Below, piece after piece: positions 26,061-32,875 of a DNA stretch of 32,907 nt. The DNA lies in assembly GCA_003225215.1 (NCBI GenBank), contig QIBC01000092.1, forward strand, positions 1 through 32,907, given 5' to 3'. The notes below the pieces were generated by a model. It searched no databases. It saw only the letters and a list, made by a program, of their open reading frames with translations, and was not told the DNA's origin. Made by a program: the position numbers and the translations under genes. Within the stretch, counting starts at the first letter, position 1; each line of letters opens with the position of its first letter. Source of the DNA: Acidobacteriota bacterium (lineage in GTDB: Bacteria; Acidobacteriota; Terriglobia; Terriglobales; Acidobacteriaceae).

Positions 26061-27349
26061 TTAGACGAGCTCCTGCTGACCGGCAGGTTCAGTGATGACC
26101 GGTGTTTCCGAAGCCGGAAGCAGACGATCCATCTGTCGCAATTCTGGGAAGAGCCACGACCAAAGTCCTACTATTGCCAAAGTACCGGCTCCCCCGAGAA
26201 CTACGGCAGGAACAGCGCCGAACCATTGCGCGGTAATCCCCGATTCGAATTGCCCGAATTCGTTGGAGGCCCCGATGAACAACAAGTTCACAGCACTCAC
26301 ACGTCCGCGCATCGCAGGAGGCGTCGCAATCTGCACAAGAGTACTGCGAATGACGACGCTGATCATGTCTGACGCCCCAATTGTGAATAGCGCAATTAGC
26401 GAGACCGTTACAGAATGCGACACACCAAAAATGATGGTGGCGATGCCAAAGATGGCGATAGCGACAAACATCAGCAGACCCGAGCGGCGGCGGAGCGGAC
26501 GATATGCCAGGGTCACCGCCATCAGGGCTGCTCCCGCCGCCGGCATGCTGCGCAACAATCCCAAGCCACGTGGACCGATGTGGAGAATGTCCTGCGCATA
26601 AACCGGCAGCAATGCAACTGCCCCGCCGAGTAACACCGCGAATAGATCGAGCGAAATTGACCCCAGAATGATCTTCTTCTGCCAAACGTAGTGGAAGCCG
26701 GCCAACAAAGTATCGAGGGATACGTCCTTGGTCTCCATTCGTCCGGTGCGGACCTGCATCATGAGGATGAACAGAAAGGCGCTGAAGTACATACAGGCAG
26801 CGGTTGCATAAACGCTGTGAGCTCCATGCGCCCATCCGTAAATCAGCCCGCCTAGCGCCGGGCCAACCACGGTCGCAACCTGAAAGATCGATGCTCCCCA
26901 GGTGACCGCATTCCCGAAGTGTTCCTGGGGAACAAGCTGCGGCACCAGAGCCTGGCTGACGGGGCCGCTAAACGCCCGGGTAACACCAATCAACAGCAGC
27001 ACGGCAAATATGGGGAGCACCGAACGCCCCCGGCATGCGCCTGAAGGAGCAACAGCACCGAGCAAAGCGCGTACGAGACGTTGCAGCAGAGCAATACGAC
27101 GCGACGATCAAAGCGATCTGCCGCGTGTCCGGCCGGAAGGGAAAGCAGTATCCCAGGCAGAAACTGCGCCAGACCTACATAGCCTAAGTCCAACGGACGA
27201 TGTGTGATCTGGAAGACTTGCCATCCCACGGCGACCGACTGCATCTCGGAGCCGATAATCGAGAACGCACGCCCTAGCTGAAAGAGGCGGAAATCGCGGT
27301 GCTGAAAGGCTGCTCGCGGTGGGACTGGAAGCTCGGCAGCGGTGGGCAC
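26061..27349 (-). pseudogene. MFS transporter (EntS-like, MFS_3), frameshifted
   Basis: Two minus-strand frames together give one major-facilitator protein of about 430 residues. The first (GTG 27349) encodes AFQHRDFRLFQLGRAFSIIG, SVAVGWQVFQI and LPAGHAADRFDRRVVLL, the typical start of enterobactin-exporter-like MFS proteins. The second supplies the rest from RSVLPIFAVLLLIGVTRAFSGP to LFPELRQMDR. The frames would join as LLLLQAHAGG-RSVLPIF if the run of five C's at 27027-27031 (five G's on the coding strand) had one more base. So a single-base loss in a homopolymer, or a sequencing error, breaks the gene. All other parts of the 12-helix protein look intact, suggesting a recent lesion or an artefact. 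It is divergent from the esterase gene. Confidence 0.85.
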
Positions 27350-27400
27350 TCTTTAGACTACACGAGTGCCGCAATGGTCCTGTGGCCTCAGCATAGCTCG

Positions 27401-27406
27401 TATAAT
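27401..27406 (+). promoter_or_regulatory. Candidate -10 box (TATAAT) of a leaderless esterase promoter
   Basis: A perfect TATAAT is followed after 7 nt by GTG 27414, which starts a typical signal peptide. No ribosome-binding site lies between. A convincing -35 hexamer 16-18 bp upstream is not visible. Confidence 0.5.
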
Positions 27407-27413
27407 CTGTCGC

Positions 27414-28541
27414 GTGCCAAAGCCGACATTGCTCCCTCTCCTCCTAGGTATCGCACTGGCCGTCGCAACCGCCAAAGCTCAACAGACTCCAATCGTCTCT
27501 CCCGAAATGGGTTCAGACAATCGCGTAACTTTCCGATTCCACAGCCCGAACGCTCAGAAAGTTGAACTGCAACTGGAAGGCAGGACAAATCACCTTCCCA
27601 TGCAAAAAGACGATGCGGGGGTCTGGACTGTAACTACCGATCCGCTTGAACCCGACTACTATGGCTATTCGTTCGTCGCTGACGAAGTGAGCCTCATCGA
27701 TCCCAAAAATCCGCTGATGAAGCCGAACCTGCTCGGAACTCAGAGCATGGTGCACGTGCCTGGCCCTTCTTCTCTGCCTTGGGAGATAACTGGCGTGCCA
27801 CACGGAATAGTTCACCACCATTTCTACAAGTCCGGTGCGATTAGCGACCAGCGCGATTATTACGTCTACACGCCACCTGGCTACGAGGCTGCGGCAAAGA
27901 CGTCATATCCGGTCTTATATCTGCTGCACGGTTACAGTGACGACGCCAGCGGCTGGACCGCTGTAGGCCGCGCAAATGTGATCCTCGATAATCTGATCGC
28001 GCAGCACAAGGCGAAGCCGATGATCGTTGTCATGACGCTCGGCTACGGAGCGCCCGAGATGCTCTTGTACGGCTCGCGCTCTTTTAGCCACGAGGACCTT
28101 CGCGAGCGCAATCTGGAGAAGTTCCGGGAATCTCTGCTGACTGAAATCATACCCCGCATTGAGAAGGACTATCGGACCGCCAAAGATCCCACGTCGCGAG
28201 CCATCGCAGGACTTTCGATGGGCGGCTCTGAGTCGTTATTTGTGGGACTCACCTCTGCAGATCGCTTCGGTTGGATCGGAGCATTCAGTACTGGCGGCCT
28301 GAGCGATAACTTTGACCAACAGTTTTCCGAAATGAAGCCAAAGGAAGTTGCCCGGTTGAAGTTGCTTTGGATCGCATGCGGCACCGACGATCATCTCATC
28401 GAATCGAACCACAAGCTGCGCGAATGGCTCACTGAAAAAGGAATAAAGCATACCGACATCGACACTCCCGGCGCTCACACCTGGATGGTTTGGCGACGCA
28501 ATCTGGCAGCTTTCGCGCCGCTGTTGTTTCAGACTAAGTGA
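27414..28541 (+). CDS. Secreted enterochelin-esterase-like / CE1-type esterase
   Basis: I place the start at GTG 27414 (PKPTLLPLLLGIALAVATAKAQQ), which gives a clean signal peptide; the ORF-track start at 27366 lies upstream of a TATAAT box. The product has 375 residues. Residues ~25-115 form an Ig-like 'early set' domain (VTFRFHSPNAQKVELQLEG … YYGYSFVAD), and the rest is an alpha/beta-hydrolase of the esterase D/Fes/IroE family: YTPPGYEAAAKTSYPVLYLLHGYSDD, nucleophile Ser in GLSMGGSES, a later Asp in CGTDDHL and catalytic His in GAHTWMVWRRNL. The family includes siderophore and feruloyl esterases; the substrate cannot be fixed. Its divergence from an EntS-like MFS gene may point to siderophores, but that is weak. 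Exported. Confidence 0.9.
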   Translation: MPKPTLLPLLLGIALAVATAKAQQTPIVSPEMGSDNRVTFRFHSPNAQKVELQLEGRTNHLPMQKDDAGVWTVTTDPLEPDYYGYSFVADEVSLIDPKNPLMKPNLLGTQSMVHVPGPSSLPWEITGVPHGIVHHHFYKSGAISDQRDYYVYTPPGYEAAAKTSYPVLYLLHGYSDDASGWTAVGRANVILDNLIAQHKAKPMIVVMTLGYGAPEMLLYGSRSFSHEDLRERNLEKFRESLLTEIIPRIEKDYRTAKDPTSRAIAGLSMGGSESLFVGLTSADRFGWIGAFSTGGLSDNFDQQFSEMKPKEVARLKLLWIACGTDDHLIESNHKLREWLTEKGIKHTDIDTPGAHTWMVWRRNLAAFAPLLFQTK

Positions 28542-28555
28542 GTTCCAAACTCATT

Positions 28556-28718
28556 TTTCACCACGGAGACACGGAGGCGCGGAGTACACCGGAGGTTTAA
28601 ACCACAGAGGACATGAAGTATCACGAAGGAGTTCGGATTTGAAGATTTTGTATTCCTTTGTGTTTCTTCGTGTCCTCTGTGGTTTCATCCGGCTGTTCTC
28701 CCGGTTTCCGTGGTGAAA
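28556..28718. repeat. Nested inverted repeat element between esterase and xseB
   Basis: The outer arms TTTCACCACGGA (28556-28567) and TCCGTGGTGAAA (28707-28718) pair perfectly. The inner arms AAACCACAGAGGACA (28599-28613) and TGTCCTCTGTGGTTT (28671-28685) also pair perfectly and continue imperfectly inwards. It fills the intergenic space before xseB and would fold into a long hairpin. Repeats with a CACCACGGAGACACGGAG theme are widespread in bacteria. Confidence 0.8.
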
Positions 28719-28771
28719 TGGGTTTTCTTGAGCCCGCTACGGTTCCCTTACAATGATCGTGGAGACCTCGC

Positions 28772-29011
28772 TTGCCTAAATTCGAAGATTGCCTGCAGCA
28801 GCTCGAAAAAATCGTGGAACAACTGGAGAAGGGAGATTTGTCGCTCGAGCAATCCTTGAAGTTATTTGAGGACGGGGTTCGTCTGTCAAATTCCTGTCGG
28901 CAGGAGCTCGAAGCGGCAGAGGGCAAGGTCGAGATTCTGGTGAAGCACGGCGGCAAGCTTAAACCGGAGCCTTTTGAAGGCGTGAGCGAAGACAGGTCTG
29001 TTGGAAAATAG
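28772..29011 (+). CDS. xseB: Exodeoxyribonuclease VII small subunit
   Basis: A 79-residue protein starting at TTG 28772 with GGAG about 8 nt upstream. It has the XseB signature FEDCLQQLEKIVEQLEKGDLSLEQSLKLFEDG, then a helical segment QELEAAEGKVEIL, and a short charged tail. It joins XseA in the exonuclease that degrades single-stranded DNA in the cytoplasm. The length matches the family (about 70-90). Followed by ispA after a 63-bp gap containing half of a GC-rich repeat. The xseB-ispA order is common in bacteria and supports both calls. Confidence 0.93.
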   Translation: MPKFEDCLQQLEKIVEQLEKGDLSLEQSLKLFEDGVRLSNSCRQELEAAEGKVEILVKHGGKLKPEPFEGVSEDRSVGK

Positions 29012-29027
29012 CGCCAGCTAGCATGGA

Positions 29028-29136
29028 TGCGGCCGCCCTCGGCCGGGTTTTGACTTTACTGAAGGGACTCACTTTTGACAGTCAACGAAACGACAGATTT
29101 ACAAAGTCTGAAGCAAACACCCGGCCGAGGGCGGCC
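29028..29136. repeat. 18-bp GC-rich inverted repeat around the ispA start
   Basis: GGCCGCCCTCGGCCGGGT (29031-29048) pairs perfectly with ACCCGGCCGAGGGCGGCC (29119-29136), with 70 nt between. The ispA ribosome-binding site, TTG start and first 15 codons lie in the loop, and the right arm is coding (PGRGRP). A third, identical copy of the left arm lies at 30668-30685. Confidence 0.9.
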
Positions 29137-30052
29137 GGATCCACCGAATGGCCCATCGCTCAACGACACGCTCGCCTCTGGCTGTGCACTGATCGATTCC
29201 ACGCTCGATCGCCTTCTGCCCGCTGAAACGCAGATTCCTACATCCATACACAAAGCCATGCGCCATAGTGTTTTTGCCGGTGGCAAGCGGCTGCGTCCGA
29301 TTCTGTGCATGGAAGCGGCTCGCATGGTGCAGCGCGAGCTTCCCGCCGGCGAGCTGCCAAGTGGAGTTGAAGACCTGGGCAGCGCCCTCGAAATGCTGCA
29401 CACGTACTCGCTAATTCACGACGACCTTCCGGCGCTCGACAACGACGATCTGCGTCGAGGCAAGCCCACCTGTCACGTGGTATTCGGCGAGGATATTGCA
29501 ATTCTCGCCGGTGACGCTCTTCAGACCCATGCCTACGAAGTACTGAGCAAGTTGCCCTGTGCACCGCAGGCCCGCATACGCATCGTCGGAGAAATTGCTC
29601 GCGGCACCGGGACCATCGATGGAATGATCGGAGGCCAAGTGATGGACCTCGAGGCGGAGAACACGCGCGCAGATGCCGCCACTGTTGAATACATCCACCG
29701 CTCAAAAACCGGAGCGCTGATCACCGCCAGCCTGACAACAGGTGGCATTTACGCGGGAGGCACTCGCGAGGAGATCGAAAGACTGCGCGAGTTTGGCCAG
29801 GCGATCGGTCTGGCATTCCAGATCGTCGATGATGTGCTTGATGTGACGAAATCTTCTGCGGAACTCGGGAAAACCGCAGGAAAAGACACCGCGTCCGACA
29901 AGGCGACCTATCCCGCGGTATTTGGTATTGAAGAGTCTCTACGCCGCGCAGATGCGCTTATTGTTCGGGCTTGTGAGGCGCTTGATCCATTCGGCAATCG
30001 CAGTGAAACCCTGCGATCACTGGCGCATTTTCTTGTAGAGCGCAAGAGCTAA
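29075..30052 (+). CDS. ispA: Polyprenyl diphosphate synthase (IspA-like, farnesyl/geranylgeranyl type)
   Basis: A 325-residue enzyme from TTG 29075, with GAAGGGA about 8 nt upstream. The prenyl-synthase signatures are present: GGKRLRPILCMEAARM, the first Asp-rich motif in HDDLPALDNDDLRRGKPT, and the second in FQIVDDVLDVTKSSAELGKTAGKD, with the KDTASDKATYP segment typical of the IspA group. It condenses isopentenyl diphosphate with allylic diphosphates in the cytoplasm to supply isoprenoids. The N-terminus is about 30 residues longer than in E. coli IspA; part of the extension (PGRGRPDPPNG) is coded by a dispersed GC-rich repeat. It follows xseB; no dxs is seen next, as the fluoride module follows. 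Chain length (C15 or C20) cannot be decided by eye. Confidence 0.93.
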   Translation: MTVNETTDLQSLKQTPGRGRPDPPNGPSLNDTLASGCALIDSTLDRLLPAETQIPTSIHKAMRHSVFAGGKRLRPILCMEAARMVQRELPAGELPSGVEDLGSALEMLHTYSLIHDDLPALDNDDLRRGKPTCHVVFGEDIAILAGDALQTHAYEVLSKLPCAPQARIRIVGEIARGTGTIDGMIGGQVMDLEAENTRADAATVEYIHRSKTGALITASLTTGGIYAGGTREEIERLREFGQAIGLAFQIVDDVLDVTKSSAELGKTAGKDTASDKATYPAVFGIEESLRRADALIVRACEALDPFGNRSETLRSLAHFLVERKS

Positions 30053-30116
30053 GCTGGGCGTTTCCGAAGCTGCAGGTTAATACCTGAGTCGTCCGCTAAC
30101 ATATCGTTGTAATCGT

Positions 30117-30168
30117 AAGGCGATGGAGTTCGCCTGAACCGCCGCTGCAGCGGCTGATGACTCCTACC
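30117..30168 (+). ncRNA. Fluoride (crcB-motif) riboswitch aptamer
   Basis: The sequence GGCGATGGAGTTCGCC followed by TGAACCGCCG, a GC hairpin and GGCTGATGACTCCTAC matches the conserved crcB motif core (GGCGAUG…CGCC, a GCC-rich hairpin, GGCUGAUG-x-CUCCUAC). The hairpin GGCG/CGCC (30119-30122/30131-30134) encloses GGAG (30125-30128), which can form the pseudoknot with CTCC (30161-30164). It lies directly upstream of crcB, as expected for a fluoride-sensing switch that turns on fluoride export. Confidence 0.93.
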
Positions 30169-30173
30169 ATTTC

Positions 30174-30202
30174 ACTTCCAGCCTTGCTGGACGGGTGGAA
30201 GT
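30174..30202 (+). promoter_or_regulatory. Hairpin between riboswitch and crcB (possible expression platform)
   Basis: ACTTCCA (30174-30180) pairs with TGGAAGT (30196-30202); CCAG/CTGG can form an inner stem. No T-tract follows, so a terminator is unlikely. It precedes the TAGGA of the crcB ribosome-binding site by 2 nt. The ORF-track GTG start at 30195 lies in this hairpin and is rejected. Confidence 0.55.
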
Positions 30203-30221
30203 CTTAGGACGGCAGAACTTC

Positions 30222-30596
30222 ATGCGAGCTTATCTCTGGGTTTCAGTGGGTGCTCTTGTCGGAGCCAACCTGCGTTATTTTGTTAGCCGTCTTGCCGCCA
30301 AACTGCTTTCGCCGAATTTTCCTTACGGCACGCTGATCATCAACATCAGCGGCAGTTTCATTCTGGGTCTGTTCCTTATCTGGACAACGGAAAGGGTTCT
30401 GGCCGACCCAAAATGGCGCTGGCTGATCGCGGTTGGCTTTTGTGGCTCATATACGACTTTTTCCAGCTACGCCTTCGAGACGATCGCGTATTTCGAACAG
30501 GGACACTGGAGCCTGCTTGCGCTGAACATTGTGACCAACAATTTGCTTTGTCTAGCTGCGGTGCTTGCAGGAGCCGCCCTAGCTCGAGGCATCTGA
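30222..30596 (+). CDS. crcB: Fluoride ion channel CrcB/Fluc
   Basis: The start is ATG 30222 (MRAYLWVSVGALVGANLRYF) after AGGACGG; this gives 124 residues, the usual CrcB length. Four membrane helices are visible. Family markers are GANLRYFVSR, FPYGTLIINISGSFILGLF with the conserved Asn, and GFCGSYTTFSSYAFET, the conserved Gly-Phe-x-Gly-x-x-T-T-F-S-(S/T) segment. The protein forms a dimeric inner-membrane channel that exports fluoride. It is under a fluoride riboswitch, and followed by a DUF190 gene, a common partner of crcB. A GC-rich dispersed repeat lies in the 268-bp gap to that gene. Confidence 0.96.
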   Translation: MRAYLWVSVGALVGANLRYFVSRLAAKLLSPNFPYGTLIINISGSFILGLFLIWTTERVLADPKWRWLIAVGFCGSYTTFSSYAFETIAYFEQGHWSLLALNIVTNNLLCLAAVLAGAALARGI

Positions 30597-30664
30597 CCTG
30601 CGAGTTATGGGGAAAATAACAATTCAAGGACAGAGAGTCACCGATGAGGTAAAACTAAAGGACC

Positions 30665-30686
30665 TGCGGCCGCCCTCGGCCGGGTT
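30665..30686 (+). repeat. Third copy of the GC-rich dispersed repeat
   Basis: A 22-nt stretch containing GGCCGCCCTCGGCCGGGT is identical to 29028-29049 and inverted relative to 29119-29136. It lies between crcB and the DUF190 gene. The rest of the 268-bp gap shows only a short open frame (30607-30741) that I do not trust. Confidence 0.9.
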
Positions 30687-30851
30687 CGTGCACTTGGTGC
30701 AAGAAATTTGGGGCGAGCAATTATGGCAGTGGCTCAGTTAAGCAGGCTTCTGTCCCCACAAACAAATCCGCGCGAGGGCGCGCGTCGGTGCTTCAATTCT
30801 GACTTCGTATCCATAGTCTTTGGTCGGAACCTCATATCCACCTCTCCGGTT

Positions 30852-30857
30852 TACAAT
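30852..30857 (+). promoter_or_regulatory. Candidate -10 box of a leaderless DUF190-gene promoter
   Basis: TACAAT is followed after 7 nt by GTG 30865, the start that best fits a DUF190 N-terminus. No ribosome-binding site intervenes. No clear -35 element is seen. This suggests that the DUF190-bshB1 pair has its own promoter besides any read-through from crcB. Confidence 0.4.
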
Positions 30858-30864
30858 CTCCCCC

Positions 30865-31182
30865 GTGGCCGTCCAAGTAACCATTTACCTGAACGAGGCC
30901 GACGAACACCAGCGCCGCCCCGCTCATCTACAAATCCTCAACTATCTGCGGCAGGAAAACATTGCGAATGCGGTTGTAGTCCACGCCGTGGCTGGATTCA
31001 TCGGACGCAGCCGTGTGAAAACCAGCACACTGGTAGACGCCGGCGGCAAGTTGCCTCTGGTCGTTTTGTTTGTGGACGAAGAGGAACACGTGAGCCGGGT
31101 TCTCCCAACCTTAAAGCAGATGGCAGGCACACGCCTCATTGTTCGAGAGAATGTCGTCGTCGAATCAGGGAGCTTGGCCTAG
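30865..31182 (+). CDS. DUF190 (PII-like) protein, CrcB-associated
   Basis: I choose GTG 30865 (AVQVTIYLNEADEH), giving 105 residues; the ORF-track start at 30820 adds an unrelated N-terminus upstream of a TACAAT box. The family pattern is visible: VTIYLNEADEHQRRPAHLQILNYLRQENIANAVVVHAVAGFIG, then LPLVVLFVDEEEHVSRVLPTL. DUF190 proteins have a PII-like ferredoxin fold and frequently lie beside crcB; they may bind nucleotides or anions, but their role in fluoride resistance is unproven. The usual length is about 100-115. Its stop codon directly abuts the bshB1 start (no gap), so these two are co-translated. Confidence 0.88.
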   Translation: MAVQVTIYLNEADEHQRRPAHLQILNYLRQENIANAVVVHAVAGFIGRSRVKTSTLVDAGGKLPLVVLFVDEEEHVSRVLPTLKQMAGTRLIVRENVVVESGSLA

Positions 31183-31965
31183 ATGCCCGGTCCCCCTTCG
31201 GAACTCACACCACAGCTCGACATACTTGCCATTGCAGCTCACCGCGACGACGTCGAACAAACCTGCGGCGGCACGCTGCTGAAGATGGCACAGAAAGGTC
31301 AGCGCACGGGAATACTTGACCTTGCGCGCGGGGAAATGGGAACCCGTGGCACTGCCGCCGAGCGTGAGCGCGAAGCTAAAGAGGCAGCACGGCTCATGCA
31401 AGTGTGCTGGCGCGAGGCCCTCGATATTTCCGACGGCCGTGTCGAGAACACCTGGGTAAACCGGCTAAAGATCGCACGTGTGATTCGTCGCACGCGGCCT
31501 CGAGTGGTCATACTCCCTTATTGGAAAGGTCGCCATCCAGATCACTACACGTGCTCCATCGTCGGGTATGAGGCATGTTTTCTCGCCGGATTGAAGAAAC
31601 TGGAGATCGAAGCCAGCTTGCGCGCGGAGGGCACGGCAATGGAAGCAGAGGACATGCTTCCCCCGCACCGACCGTTCAAGATCATCTACGCAACGCTTTA
31701 TTATGACGTGCGTCCGACATTCGTAGTCGATATTAGCGAACAATTTGAGCAGCGATTCGCGGCATTGATAGCTTACAAATCGCAATTTGAAGATCAGCAA
31801 GAAGGCAGTGCACTTTTTCCGGCACGCAACGAGATTCGCGACCGCATTCATTCCATGGCGCGCTTCTACGGAATGCTTGCAGGCGTGAAATACGCGGAGC
31901 CATTTCTGCAAAAAGAGGTCGGCCTGGTTGAGGACCTCACTACAGTGCCTGTGCAGTCGATCTAG
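31183..31965 (+). CDS. bshB1: Bacillithiol biosynthesis deacetylase BshB1
   Basis: A 260-residue LmbE/PIG-L-family protein from ATG 31183, immediately after the DUF190 stop. The metal and catalytic motif is AAHRDDVEQTCGGTLLKM; the usual Pro of AHPDD is Arg here, while His and both Asp are kept. Further BshB1 marks are TGILDLARGEMGTRGTAAEREREAKEAA, NRLKIARVIRRTRPRVVILPYWKGRHPDHYTCSIVG, and a C-terminal ALIAYKSQF plus ARFYGMLAGVKYAEPF. The enzyme removes the acetyl group from GlcNAc-malate in bacillithiol synthesis (cytoplasm). bshA and bshC are not in the window. Position in the fluoride module is unusual. The call is strong from the C-terminal YGMLAGVKYAEPF. Confidence 0.93.
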   Translation: MPGPPSELTPQLDILAIAAHRDDVEQTCGGTLLKMAQKGQRTGILDLARGEMGTRGTAAEREREAKEAARLMQVCWREALDISDGRVENTWVNRLKIARVIRRTRPRVVILPYWKGRHPDHYTCSIVGYEACFLAGLKKLEIEASLRAEGTAMEAEDMLPPHRPFKIIYATLYYDVRPTFVVDISEQFEQRFAALIAYKSQFEDQQEGSALFPARNEIRDRIHSMARFYGMLAGVKYAEPFLQKEVGLVEDLTTVPVQSI

Positions 31966-32002
31966 TTTTTCTTAATCAGTGAGCGGCAGCGCCAACTAAG
32001 GG

Positions 32003-32449
32003 TCATAACCAGCGGGTCATTAGATGCCGATCATGATCTCGAAAGCCGAGACGCTTGTAGAACTCGTGTCCCCGCGTATTGAAGTGATCTGCTTCGAGAT
32101 GCACAGCTTCGATTCCGAGCTCGCGGCAGGTCTTGATCGCGAAGTCGACGGCTACTCGCCCAATTCCCTGCGCGCGTCGCTCTGGCTTGACGTAGAACTC
32201 ATCGATGAAACAATCGCGACCGTGGAACTCGAGAGAGAATCCGAAGCCTAGCACCATGTAGCCGGCTAGCTGCTGGCAGTGTTCAAACAAGATCAGTCGA
32301 CCAAGATTTTTGTCTTCGATCAATTCTGTCAAAAGGCTCTTAAGCCGAGTCTCGTCATAGGGCAGACGCTCGAACGAATAGAAATCTCGCATCAACGGGA
32401 GTAGCCCATCGATATCCGAGAGGCGACCGAATCGGAAGGAGACGTTCAT
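32003..32449 (-). CDS. GNAT-family N-acetyltransferase
   Basis: The start is ATG 32449 (MNVSFRFGRLSDIDGLLPLM), giving 148 residues; the ORF-track's extra MLRLYR is translated palindromic repeat. GNAT motifs are clear: a first strand and helix (FGRLSDIDGLLPLMRDFY), LAGYMVLGFGFSLE, the acetyl-CoA loop FIDEFYVKPERRAQGIGRVAVDFAIK, and the final HFNTRGHEFYKRLGFRDHDRHLMTRWL. It transfers acetyl from acetyl-CoA to an unknown amine. No ribosome-binding site is seen; the palindromic repeat begins only a few bases upstream and so forms the 5' region of the gene. No operon partner. Confidence 0.9.
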   Translation of the reverse strand: MNVSFRFGRLSDIDGLLPLMRDFYSFERLPYDETRLKSLLTELIEDKNLGRLILFEHCQQLAGYMVLGFGFSLEFHGRDCFIDEFYVKPERRAQGIGRVAVDFAIKTCRELGIEAVHLEADHFNTRGHEFYKRLGFRDHDRHLMTRWL

Positions 32450-32451
32450 AC

Positions 32452-32875
32452 GGTAGAGACGCAGCATGCTGCGTCTCCGCTAGGCTGCCTGATTACAGCG
32501 CGCAGCGTAGTGTGAATGTGCTTCGCAGAGACGCAGCATGCAGCAGGCCTGTCTAAATTAACTCCTGCGAAGAGCATCGCCCGAGAGCAGTGCCGCGCCT
32601 CTTGCGGCATAGTTGAGAATAGCCCGGTGGTGCAACCCCAGGTGAACTGTCGGAAATCGAGTCCGGCTTTTTGCCGGACGGCTAAATTGCCTTTCCCGTC
32701 GGAAATCAAATCCAATCGTCCCGCAAACGACGCGGGACTCGAACACAAAATGCGCCAACCGGAGTTTCACTCCGGGCTATTCTGGGGCTATTCTCAACCG
32801 TGCCGCAAGAAGCGCGGCACTTCTCGGGGATGCCACGGCAAATTTGGACAAGCCTGCAGCATGCTGCGTCTCTAC
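32452..32875. repeat. Composite inverted-repeat element with a run of hairpins
   Basis: The left end has GGTAG plus the perfect palindrome (32457-32476); the right end has GCAGCATGCTGCGTCTCTACC (inverted, degenerate on its left). Internal arms at about 32528-32560 and 32841-32872 pair (…CCTGTCTAAATT with AATTTGGACAAG…), and a further pair of arms (GTGCCGCGCCTCTTGCGGCA… at 32590-32627 and its complement at 32771-32820) nests inside. Five perfect short stems lie in order at 32591-32609, 32661-32679, 32718-32738, 32759-32775 and 32800-32820. No ORF here looks coding. About 30 bases remain after the element at the window edge. Confidence 0.8.

Noticed and set aside
30607-30741. Possible 44-aa ORF between crcB and the DUF190 gene (MGKITIQGQRVTDEV…)
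   Set aside because: No ribosome-binding site, it contains a GC-rich dispersed repeat, and no family is recognisable.
32450-32467. MLRLYR extension of the GNAT acetyltransferase
   Set aside because: These codons come from the palindromic repeat; the same MLRLYR appears at the other repeat (3668).
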